From Bacteroidales bacterium (GTDB lineage Bacteria; Bacteroidota; Bacteroidia; Bacteroidales; P3): a stretch of 64,000 nt of DNA. The notes beneath the pieces are model-generated. The model was not told where the DNA came from, ran no database searches, and was given only the letters and a program-made list of their open reading frames with translations. The stretch covers positions 1-64,000 of the forward strand of contig JAFZPH010000048.1 of NCBI GenBank assembly GCA_017550405.1, read 5' to 3'. Of this stretch, positions 52,387-59,725 are shown piece by piece (position 1 is the first letter of the stretch; the number at the start of each line of letters is the position of its first letter). Both the position numbers and the translations under genes were made by a program.

Positions 52387-53352
52387 TCAAACATCTGTCG
52401 GACGAATGGCCGAATGGGCTTGATTCAAGAAAAGTAACTCGCTGCCACCGTCAACTTCAAGCCGTACTTGCTGCCCCATCACAAGCGCAAGGTTCTCCGT
52501 GCCGATATGTCCGGCAGGGAATCCGAAACACACTGGATAACCGTATTCTGCCACCGCATCGGACACAATCTGCTCCGCCGTCCTTCCAAAAGGGACGGTA
52601 TTGTCGTGCATGTCGCTCATCCGGCCCACCACCAGCCCGGCCAACCCGGCCAAATGGCCGCTGCGTTTCAGATTCATCATCATGCGGTCGATGTGATAGA
52701 GATACTCGTCCAAATCTTCGATAAAGAGGATTTTACCATGGGTATCGATGTCGCTGCCCGAGCCACACAGGCTGTACAGAATCGACAGGTTGCCGCCCAC
52801 CAACTGACCCGTAGCGACTCCAATGCAGTTGAGGGGGTGACTTGAACAGCGGTACTGCACCGTCTCGCCCCAAAGCATCCGGTGCAACGACTCGGTGGCG
52901 GGGCAAGGATCAGCCGAAGCCCCTGCAGGGATGTCGATAGGCATGGTGGCGTGCAGCGTGGCAACATTCAAGTGCCGGTGGATATGGCTATGCAACACTG
53001 TTATATCGCTATATCCCACAATCCATTTGGGGCTGCGGGCAAAACCCGAGAAGTCCAGACGGTCCACAATGCGCACCGTTCCGTACCCCCCGCGGGCACA
53101 CACGACGGCCTTCACTTCGGGGTCATCAAGCAACTGCTGCATCACGGAGGCACGTGTAGCGTCATCGCCCGCAAACTGGTTGCAGGTGTCGAACAGGTGG
53201 TCGGGCAGCACCACTTCAAGCCCCCACGAGTCGAACAAATCAAGCGCAGGCTTCAACTCTTCAGCAGTGATTTTTCGTGCCGGAGCTGCAATGGCTATCT
53301 TGTCGCCCCTTTTCAGGCAGGGTGGAATAATAACAGAGGCTGTTGCATCCAT
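52387..53352 (-). CDS. LD-carboxypeptidase (S66 family)
   Basis: A 321-residue serine peptidase of the MccF/LdcA family that trims L,D bonds in recycled muropeptides in the cytoplasm. Motifs: LKRGDKIAIAAPAR near the N terminus, CARGGYGTVRIVD (region before the nucleophile), GYSDITVLH with the catalytic serine, LFIEDLDEYLYHIDRM with the glutamate, and FPAGHIGTEN with the histidine. The ATG at 53352 matches the family N terminus; the 42 additional upstream residues look non-coding. Confidence 0.92.
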   Translation of the reverse strand: MDATASVIIPPCLKRGDKIAIAAPARKITAEELKPALDLFDSWGLEVVLPDHLFDTCNQFAGDDATRASVMQQLLDDPEVKAVVCARGGYGTVRIVDRLDFSGFARSPKWIVGYSDITVLHSHIHRHLNVATLHATMPIDIPAGASADPCPATESLHRMLWGETVQYRCSSHPLNCIGVATGQLVGGNLSILYSLCGSGSDIDTHGKILFIEDLDEYLYHIDRMMMNLKRSGHLAGLAGLVVGRMSDMHDNTVPFGRTAEQIVSDAVAEYGYPVCFGFPAGHIGTENLALVMGQQVRLEVDGGSELLFLNQAHSAIRPTDV

Positions 53353-53471
53353 AGTATTGTCATTTAGAATTGCATATCTTATGGTTTTAAAACGCCATCT
53401 TGCCTGTTTTATTGTCCATCCCGAAGCTTTTCTCCCCCTACTTTCTAATCCGTACGTTATGCATCGACTTG

Positions 53472-53495
53472 ACCCCAACAGGTCATTAAGCCGAC
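53472..53495 (+). repeat. 24-nt intergenic repeat, copy 1
   Basis: ACCCCAACAGGTCATTAAGC plus CGAC; differs at two positions from the copy at 54513-54536 on the other side of the S41 peptidase gene. A weaker relative lies at 52334-52352. Confidence 0.8.
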
Positions 53496-53565
53496 ATTTT
53501 AGTCAACCTCCACTAGTCGTCGACTACCAGTCAAACGAACTATATGTTCAGTTACATTTTTTTTG

Positions 53566-53573
53566 TATATTTG
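53566..53573 (+). promoter_or_regulatory. -7 element of the S41 peptidase gene
   Basis: TATATTTG 22 bases before the ATG; a T-rich stretch precedes it. Confidence 0.6.
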
Positions 53574-53595
53574 CAACTCAAAAAGAACAAGCCCC

Positions 53596-54489
53596 ATGAA
53601 ACAAAAACTATTCATAAACATGATATTACTGCTGGTAGGCACCGTTATGGCGGCCGCCTGCGGCGACGCAAACTCCAGATATGTCAAGAAGGCGATACGC
53701 ATAATGGACAAAAACGGCATCTATGCCCAAGGGCCGGAATGGGAAAAGGCCAAGCAGGCGGCACTGACAGCATGTCCTGCAAACCTCGAGGAGGCGCAGG
53801 AGATTGTAGCCCAGGCCTGCAAGGTGGCCGGTGGCAAGCACACCTTCCTGATGACCTCAGACAAAGTCGTCACCAACGACACCTCCGAATGGGCTATGCC
53901 TACTGTGGAGCTGATGGAAAACGACATCGCCGTGATTAAACTGCCACGGTTTTCGGGCAACGCGGAGGATGGCATCGAATATGCGAACACGGTGCTAAAG
54001 GGCTTAAGCGACGACCTGCGAGGTGTGGTCATCGACCTGCGTGGCAACAGCGGCGGGAATATGTACCCAATGATTGCCGCCATACACCGCTTTCTGCCCA
54101 ACGACATACTGTTGAAGTTCACCTCGCGAAAAAAAACAATTATCATCAACAAATACTACATCATGAATTCGACCGGCATTGACGAGCAGGGGCGCATCGA
54201 GTGCCCCGTGGCTCTGCTGACCGACGACTGGACAGGCAGCTCGGGTGAGGCCGTCATGCTTTGCTTCCGAGGACTGGACTATTCACGCACCTTCGGCATC
54301 CCCACGGCAGGATACGCGTCAGCCAACAACACCTATCCACTTCCCGACGGGTCGATGTTGGTACTCACCATTGGCGAGGATGTTGCGCGAACGGGCGAGG
54401 TCTTTTGCGACGACCCGATAGCACCCGACGTCGTCAGCGAGACTCCGATGGAGGACGCCATAAAATGGATTGAATCCTACAAACAGTAG
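53596..54489 (+). CDS. S41-family peptidase-like lipoprotein
   Basis: A 297-residue protein with a lipoprotein signal (lipobox MAAACG) and a tail-specific protease (S41) domain. IAVIKLPRFSGNAEDG opens the core, VVIDLRGNSGGNMYPMI follows, and TDDWTGSSGEAVMLCF holds the probable nucleophile serine. No PDZ domain is evident, so this is a short version of the family. It stands alone between two copies of a 24-nt repeat. Anchored in the inner or outer membrane facing the periplasm. Confidence 0.87.
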   Translation: MKQKLFINMILLLVGTVMAAACGDANSRYVKKAIRIMDKNGIYAQGPEWEKAKQAALTACPANLEEAQEIVAQACKVAGGKHTFLMTSDKVVTNDTSEWAMPTVELMENDIAVIKLPRFSGNAEDGIEYANTVLKGLSDDLRGVVIDLRGNSGGNMYPMIAAIHRFLPNDILLKFTSRKKTIIINKYYIMNSTGIDEQGRIECPVALLTDDWTGSSGEAVMLCFRGLDYSRTFGIPTAGYASANNTYPLPDGSMLVLTIGEDVARTGEVFCDDPIAPDVVSETPMEDAIKWIESYKQ

Positions 54490-54512
54490 CACTCCCCTCA
54501 AGGCGACATTTA

Positions 54513-54536
54513 ACCCCAATAGGTCATTAGGCCGAC
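54513..54536 (+). repeat. 24-nt intergenic repeat, copy 2
   Basis: ACCCCAATAGGTCATTAGGC plus CGAC, same orientation as copy 1 at 53472, about 1040 bases apart. Confidence 0.8.
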
Positions 54537-54704
54537 TTCCTAACCAATCTCGTCTTTTTCAGGTCTGTTTGCTCGATTCTGGTCTCACGGGAACGGCGCG
54601 CTAAAGTGCGGACTTCGCTCCAACCCCTTCTGGAGAATGGGGAAAAACAAGCGGCACTGCGATAGCCAGCCAAGTCACGGCATACGCCTGAATGTGTGAT
54701 AAAT

Positions 54705-54752
54705 GTGTGTCGACAGGGCATGATACGTCGAACATACGACACACTTTTTTTT
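54705..54752 (+). terminator. Terminator-like hairpin
   Basis: GTGTGTCG (54705-54712) pairs perfectly with CGACACAC (54737-54744) and is followed by eight T. The 24-base loop is long, with some internal GTCGA pairing. Confidence 0.5.
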
Positions 54753-54784
54753 CGTAAAGGAGTTAACATATTAATTTTTTTTCG

Positions 54785-54792
54785 TATATTTG
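54785..54792 (+). promoter_or_regulatory. -7 element of the DRTGG-RsbW-hydrogenase-like operon
   Basis: TATATTTG 40 bases before the DRTGG start codon, after a T-rich stretch. Confidence 0.6.
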
Positions 54793-54832
54793 CAAATTCA
54801 TTTTAATATATCAGAACTAAACCATTATTATC

Positions 54833-55174
54833 ATGACACTGCGAGAAATAGTTGAAACACTCAATGCTACAGTGTATCTTGGCGAGGAACGCCTGAATGA
54901 AGAAGTGACCACCGCATTCGCATCGGACCTGATGAGCGATGTGTTGACACTCAAGGATACACCCATGCTGATAACCGGGCTCTGCAACGTGCAGACCATC
55001 AGAACCTGTGACATGGCCACTCTTGATATTGTGGTATTTGTGCGCAACAAGAAACCGACGGCCGACATGGTTGAGCTAGCCGAAGACAACGACATGGTAC
55101 TGATAGCCACCAGCTATTCCATGTTCAAGACCTGCGGCCTGCTGTTCGACGCCGGCATCCAGCCTTTATACTAA
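54833..55174 (+). CDS. DRTGG-domain protein, second copy
   Basis: A 113-residue single DRTGG domain: LREIVETLNATVYLGEERL, TAFASDLMSDVL, then alternating strands and helices ending in LLFDAGIQPLY. First gene of a three-gene operon with an RsbW-type ATPase and a hydrogenase-like iron-sulfur protein. Same size as and related in pattern to the copy at 16515-16850. A sensory or regulatory role is inferred from context; no biochemical role is established for the free-standing domain. Confidence 0.85.
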   Translation: MTLREIVETLNATVYLGEERLNEEVTTAFASDLMSDVLTLKDTPMLITGLCNVQTIRTCDMATLDIVVFVRNKKPTADMVELAEDNDMVLIATSYSMFKTCGLLFDAGIQPLY

Positions 55175-55196
55175 CCCCTAAGAACAAAAAGACAAT

Positions 55197-55610
55197 ATGC
55201 ATCAAGAGTATACTGTAATAGAAGGCGACTTCACCAATGCCGGCACGGCATCGAGCTCGGTGAAGAAGACCCTCAAGCAGCTGGGGGTTGCCCCGCAGAT
55301 AGTAAAACGGGTGGTAGTGGCCCTGTACGAGGCCGAGGTTAACGCCATAGCCCACGCCTATGGTGGCAAAGTGCTGGTCGACATAGAGGCCGACAAAATC
55401 CACATGGTGGTGGCCGACAAGGGTCCCGGCATCCCCGACATCGCCCAAGCCATGCAGGAGGGATACTCCACTGCGCGCCCAGAGGTACGTGACATGGGGT
55501 TCGGAGCCGGCATGGGCCTTCCCAACATGAAGAAGAATGTCGACATGCTGAATGTCACCTCCGAGGTCGGAGTGGGCACCACGGTTGAGATGATGGTCAA
55601 GTTTGTTTAA
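55197..55610 (+). CDS. RsbW-type anti-sigma factor/serine kinase ATP-binding protein
   Basis: A 137-residue GHKL ATPase of the RsbW/SpoIIAB type. N box ALYEAEVNAIAHAYGG, G1 box VVADKGPGIPD, G2 region GFGAGMGLPNMKKNVD. Such proteins bind sigma factors or phosphorylate antagonist proteins; no sigma factor or STAS antagonist is seen nearby. It sits 22 bases after the DRTGG gene and 19 before the hydrogenase-like gene, so its partner may be one of these. Confidence 0.9.
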   Translation: MHQEYTVIEGDFTNAGTASSSVKKTLKQLGVAPQIVKRVVVALYEAEVNAIAHAYGGKVLVDIEADKIHMVVADKGPGIPDIAQAMQEGYSTARPEVRDMGFGAGMGLPNMKKNVDMLNVTSEVGVGTTVEMMVKFV

Positions 55611-55629
55611 CAATATAATATAGACACAC

Positions 55630-57003
55630 ATGTTTTACCACGCCCTGGAGATAGATGAGGGCAACTGTATCGGTTGCTCGCGCTGTATGAAGATATGCCC
55701 CACCGAGGCCATACGTATCATCAACGGCAAAGCTATTATCATGGAGGACCGCTGCATCGACTGCGGCAAATGCCACGAGGCATGCCCTGTTGACGCTATC
55801 TACATCAAGCAGGACGACTTCAAGATGGTGCATGAGTTCCCCCACTCTGTTGCCCTGCTGCCAGCGGTGTTTCTGGGGCAATTCCCCGACGACATTCGCG
55901 TGTCGCGCATCTACGCGGCCCTGAAGGATTTAGGGTTTAAGCATGTGTTCGAGGTTGAGTCGGCATCGAGCATCTACGTCGATGTGAAGCACAAATATGC
56001 CAATGAGCACAGCGACGACGAGCCGCTCATCTCAAGTTTCTGCCCTGCCATTGTCCGTCTCATTCAGATTAAGTATCCCTCGCTGGTGACCAACATTATC
56101 CCCGTCAAAGCTCCGCTCGACATCTCGGCCATGTACGTACTGAAGCTGCTTACCGAGGAGCGCGGCGTGCCACGCGAGGAAATCGGTCTGTTTTACGTCA
56201 CTCCATGTGCCGCCAAGATAGCCGCCGTGAAAGCCCCCGTGGGCGAGAAACGGTCAATCATCGACGGTGTTATCAACATGGATTCACTCTTCAACAAGGT
56301 GTACCGCAAGATAAAGGAGCAGGGCAAAGGCTATACCTACACTGCACTGCAGACCCCTCAGCTGTCGGCCGACGCCATCCTTTCCACCCTCACCAACGGA
56401 GAAAGGCGTATCTGCCGGGCCAAACGGTCTTATGCCATTGACGGGATACAGAACGTGATGGACTTCCTCGACAAACTGGAGAACGATGAAGTCGAAGGCG
56501 TGGAGTTCCTCGAGCTACGAGCCTGCGACCAAAGTTGTGCTGGAGCACTGCTGTCGATAGAGAACAGATTTCTCTGCAGTGAACGCATGTATGCCCGCGC
56601 ACGAAAGGCCGCCGAACGTGAACGCAACGGTGAGGTGGCCAGGGCCCGCGAGATGGACGCCTACAAAGACTACCTGATCGATAACTCGTTTGCAGAGCCT
56701 GCACAGCCCCGCTCGATGCTCACCCTGGACAAGGACCTGACCAAGGCCTACGAGAAACTGGAGAAAATCAACAAGTTGAAGATGTACCTGCCACAGGTGG
56801 ATTGCGGCATGTGCGGAGCCCCTACGTGCGAGGCCTTTGCCACCGACGTGGTGTGCAAGCAAGTGGGACTGACCAAGTGTGTGTTTTATCAGCGGCACCT
56901 GGAACGGCTGAACGACATCACACGCCAGGAATGCCTGGCTGCATCGCGCTCGGTTTGGGGCGAGGATCCCATCGGCGACGGCGAACCTCCAGTGTTCAGT
57001 TGA
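55630..57003 (+). CDS. [FeFe]-hydrogenase-like iron-sulfur protein (putative sensor)
   Basis: A 457-residue protein. Two [4Fe-4S] ferredoxin motifs (CIGCSRCMKICP, 13-24; CIDCGKCHEACP, about 44-55) precede a hydrogenase large-subunit-like domain. Equivalents of three H-cluster loops are SFCPAI (136-141), TPCAAK (191-196) and ACDQSCAG (298-305): the four cluster-ligand cysteines (C138, C193, C299, C303) are kept, but the proton-transfer cysteine before C138 is phenylalanine. A C-terminal FeS domain has C392, C395, C400 and C417 (DCGMCGAPTC). Such a protein probably lacks turnover and may sense H2 or redox state, signalling through the RsbW-like and DRTGG partners; this is inference. Confidence 0.88.
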   Translation: MFYHALEIDEGNCIGCSRCMKICPTEAIRIINGKAIIMEDRCIDCGKCHEACPVDAIYIKQDDFKMVHEFPHSVALLPAVFLGQFPDDIRVSRIYAALKDLGFKHVFEVESASSIYVDVKHKYANEHSDDEPLISSFCPAIVRLIQIKYPSLVTNIIPVKAPLDISAMYVLKLLTEERGVPREEIGLFYVTPCAAKIAAVKAPVGEKRSIIDGVINMDSLFNKVYRKIKEQGKGYTYTALQTPQLSADAILSTLTNGERRICRAKRSYAIDGIQNVMDFLDKLENDEVEGVEFLELRACDQSCAGALLSIENRFLCSERMYARARKAAERERNGEVARAREMDAYKDYLIDNSFAEPAQPRSMLTLDKDLTKAYEKLEKINKLKMYLPQVDCGMCGAPTCEAFATDVVCKQVGLTKCVFYQRHLERLNDITRQECLAASRSVWGEDPIGDGEPPVFS

Positions 57004-57048
57004 AACACCTAACATGCCATAACGGCTAATCAGACAGTTTCGTAGAAC

Positions 57049-57086
57049 ACCCCTTCACGGAATGGCAATGCTATCCATGAAGGGGT
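57049..57086. terminator. Bidirectional terminator-like hairpin
   Basis: ACCCCTTCA and TGAAGGGGT form a nine-base stem with an inner partial stem. It lies between the convergent hydrogenase-like gene and the acyltransferase gene. Confidence 0.65.
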
Positions 57087-57110
57087 TTGTATGTCTGGGC
57101 AAGCGGGGCA

Positions 57111-58391
57111 TTATTTGCGACGCAGCCAGCGATAGCCGTATAACAGGTCGCGAAGGAATACAATTATCTTGGGGGTGAGCCATGCACTCAACAAACCCAG
57201 AAGGAGTAGCCCCACAGCCCGCCACAGTCCACAAGTACATATTTCCACCACGAAGAGCGTTATGACATAGACCATTGTGAGTGCAAAACGGATACCGTAG
57301 TTAATGGAGCTGCGGAACTGAGGGTCCTTGACCTTGGCTTTGGCAATAAGATGGGTGGGCAGATAGACGACAGGGTTGCTAAGCAGCCAAAGAAGGAGCA
57401 TGTCGCGGCAAAGGAAGAGCAACAACAATAGTCCAATCAATCCGAGAAACCACCGCAGGGCAAGCAACCAATTGGGTACTCCTAGGCACTTAGAGGCAAA
57501 CCATAACGGTACACGCTTTGCCTCGCATTTGCTGGCGAAAGCGGCTCCTTCGGCATAAATGGGGGCGAGACTGTCGGAATTCAATTGTGCAAGTTGCCGG
57601 CTGATATGCCGCCTGGCCATGAACCTGCCCCACACGTTGTTGCGCAGATGCAGTGACTTGAGATTGTCAGCTGTTTTGAGATGACAATAGGCATATTCGT
57701 CATCATAATGCTCATCAGCGTTCACCTGATGGATGGCGTCTTTCATAGCAAGGGTGAGGTCTTGGCGCATGTGGTTGAGGGCCATCGGCTCGTTGTCGGC
57801 GTACTCCGCCATATACTGCCTCACATCAATGGGTTTGCAGAAATTGACGACCACGCTGCTATAGGGGTTCTCGTAATGGTCGTAATCGAGGCCTACGGGG
57901 ACAATGTAGAGGGGTTTGTCGGCCAGATCGCGTTGAGTCTCGCCTGCGATACGGAACATGCCCTTGACTAGAGGGAGAAGCTGATGGCGGTTGTTGTGGG
58001 TTCCTTCTGCCATGAGACAGAGCGGCATCCCTTTCTCCAAGGCCTGCCGGGCATTGTCGAAGACTGCCTCATTGCGCGTCAACTGATCACGGCCATCACG
58101 GATACGATAAACAGGACTGATGCGTAACCATGTGAGGAAAAAGCGAGCCACTGGATTGGCAAAGATGTCGGCACGCGCCAGAAAGACAATAGGCTTGTAC
58201 ATAGCCATGAGAACCACAAGAGGGTCCATCATAGCATTTTGATGACAAGGAGCCAGAATGTAACGCTGGTCTTGAGGGATGTTCTCCTTTCCCCTCACCA
58301 CTATACGCCGGTAATGGCAAAAGGTGGCAAACTGCACCAAGGGGAACATCAGTGTATAAAAAAGGTTAAAATCAGTCAAACTTCGTTTCAT
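57111..58391 (-). CDS. PlsC-family 1-acylglycerol-3-phosphate acyltransferase-like protein
   Basis: A 426-residue acyltransferase. The PlsC motif HQNAMMD (H-x4-D) near residue 57 and the EGTH motif in MAEGTHNNRHQLLPL define the active site; VRGKENIP precedes them. The C-terminal third has several transmembrane segments (WLLALRWFLGLIGLLLLLFL and others), so it is a membrane enzyme making phosphatidate or acylating another lipid. The start at 58391 follows directly after the -7 element. Convergent with the hydrogenase-like operon. Confidence 0.88.
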   Translation of the reverse strand: MKRSLTDFNLFYTLMFPLVQFATFCHYRRIVVRGKENIPQDQRYILAPCHQNAMMDPLVVLMAMYKPIVFLARADIFANPVARFFLTWLRISPVYRIRDGRDQLTRNEAVFDNARQALEKGMPLCLMAEGTHNNRHQLLPLVKGMFRIAGETQRDLADKPLYIVPVGLDYDHYENPYSSVVVNFCKPIDVRQYMAEYADNEPMALNHMRQDLTLAMKDAIHQVNADEHYDDEYAYCHLKTADNLKSLHLRNNVWGRFMARRHISRQLAQLNSDSLAPIYAEGAAFASKCEAKRVPLWFASKCLGVPNWLLALRWFLGLIGLLLLLFLCRDMLLLWLLSNPVVYLPTHLIAKAKVKDPQFRSSINYGIRFALTMVYVITLFVVEICTCGLWRAVGLLLLGLLSAWLTPKIIVFLRDLLYGYRWLRRK

Positions 58392-58395
58392 GGTG

Positions 58396-58403
58396 CAAAA
58401 ATA
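58396..58403 (-). promoter_or_regulatory. -7 element of the acyltransferase gene
   Basis: TATTTTTG on the minus strand only 4 bases before the ATG; if this is the true promoter the transcript is leaderless or nearly so. Confidence 0.45.
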
Positions 58404-58444
58404 CAAAATAATTTCGACATTTTTGAGTTATTGCACCAAAAAAT

Positions 58445-59053
58445 ATGAAAACTGCCATGAAAAGATTCTCTCGCGCATCACTTTATCTTCTGCTCATAGC
58501 AGCATGGCTGCCTGTCCAAAGCCAGGTAGTGATGGACCGCAAAGTGCGTTTTGGAATCATTTTGGACGGGGACACCATTCCATATTACAGACTGAAAGAC
58601 GTAAACGTGATCGCATCGGCATCGCTGCTTTCGGATTACGAGATAAAACATAATCAGAAGTTGATTCGCAACGTGAAGAAAATGCTGCCCTATGCCAAGA
58701 TAGGCAAGCAACGCCTTGACATATTAGAGCAACAGATAGCCGACTTACCGAAGAAGCAAAGGCGTGCCGCCATCCGTGCAGCAGAGAAGACTCTGCTGGC
58801 TGACTTCAGCGACGAGTTGAAGGGTTGTACCATCTCGCAGGGCAAAGTCCTGCTGAAATTGATTGACCGCGAGACCGGGCGCACCTCTTACGTGCTTGTC
58901 GACGAGCTGAGAGGCAAACTGAGGGCAGGCTTTTACCAGGCTTTTGCCCGGCTGTTCGGATATAACCTCAAGGCCGCCTACGACCCGAAGAACAACAAGG
59001 ACGACAATTTAATAGAACGTATCGTAATATCTGTGGAGCATGGAAAACTGTAG
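58445..59053 (+). CDS. DUF4294 exported protein
   Basis: A 202-residue protein with a signal peptide (cleaved near VQSQV). It matches the DUF4294 family pattern: GDTIPYYRLKDVNV, then KVKKMLPYAKIGKQRL, and CTISQGKVLLKLIDRETGRTSY, FYQAFARLFGYNLKAAYDP near the end. Function unknown; conserved across Bacteroidetes. It overlaps the following peptidase gene by 14 bases. Confidence 0.85.
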   Translation: MKTAMKRFSRASLYLLLIAAWLPVQSQVVMDRKVRFGIILDGDTIPYYRLKDVNVIASASLLSDYEIKHNQKLIRNVKKMLPYAKIGKQRLDILEQQIADLPKKQRRAAIRAAEKTLLADFSDELKGCTISQGKVLLKLIDRETGRTSYVLVDELRGKLRAGFYQAFARLFGYNLKAAYDPKNNKDDNLIERIVISVEHGKL

Positions 59054-59705
59054 CACCTCAAAAAGAGCAGATACCTCCTCAAGATTGACAGAACACCCTG
59101 CAAAAAGGGGCTATTGTTTCCTCTCGGCAGTAGCAATGAGGCGCGACCCTTCCGATCGGGCAGAGATGGTAAACCAACTGCTGCAGGGTGACACCTTTAC
59201 CATCGTGGAGCAACTAGAGAAATGGGCCCTGGTCAAATGCGACTGGGACGGCTACGAGGGCTGGATTGACAACAAGCAATGGCGCCCCACAATGGACGAG
59301 GCGAACTTGAGTGCCGGCTGCGAGGAGAGCCCGGCGGTAGTGGCGGAATGCACCTATTTAGGAGCCCCCTACCTCTGGGGAGGGCGGACCATCATGGGCA
59401 TCGACTGCTCGGGATTGACTCAGGTATGTTTCAGGGCTTGCGGCAAAAGACTGCTCCGCGACGCATCACAGCAGGCTACCCAAGGGGAAATAGTACCAAG
59501 CCTGCAACATGCCCGACGTGATGACCTTTGTTTCTTCGCCAACGACACCGGCCGCATCATTCATGTGGGTATTTACATGGGTGAGGGACGCATTATACAT
59601 TCTTCCGGACAAGTGCGTATCGACAACCTTACTGACGAAGGAATCATCAACTCCGACACACAACAACTCACCCATCGACTGCATTCAATACGACGGATAG
59701 GGTAG
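59040..59705 (+). CDS. NlpC/P60 (C40) peptidoglycan peptidase
   Basis: A 221-residue C40 cysteine peptidase that cleaves peptidoglycan stem peptides. An SH3-like segment (MVNQLLQGDTFTIVEQLEKW) precedes the catalytic domain: GIDCSGLTQVCFRACG with the nucleophile Cys, IIHVGIYMGEG with the His, and a following IIHSSGQV. No obvious signal peptide; it may act in the cytoplasm on recycled muropeptides. The start overlaps the DUF4294 gene by 14 bases, suggesting translational coupling. ATG 59136 is a shorter alternative. Confidence 0.9.
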   Translation: MENCSTSKRADTSSRLTEHPAKRGYCFLSAVAMRRDPSDRAEMVNQLLQGDTFTIVEQLEKWALVKCDWDGYEGWIDNKQWRPTMDEANLSAGCEESPAVVAECTYLGAPYLWGGRTIMGIDCSGLTQVCFRACGKRLLRDASQQATQGEIVPSLQHARRDDLCFFANDTGRIIHVGIYMGEGRIIHSSGQVRIDNLTDEGIINSDTQQLTHRLHSIRRIG

Positions 59706-59725
59706 GCATTAGCATCCTGCCACCG

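Larger units (their letters stand above)
54490..54832. other. Gene-free interval with repeat and terminator-like hairpin
   Basis: About 340 bases with no supported gene. Contains the second 24-nt repeat (54513), a hairpin with T tract (54705-54752) and the DRTGG operon promoter. Confidence 0.6.
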
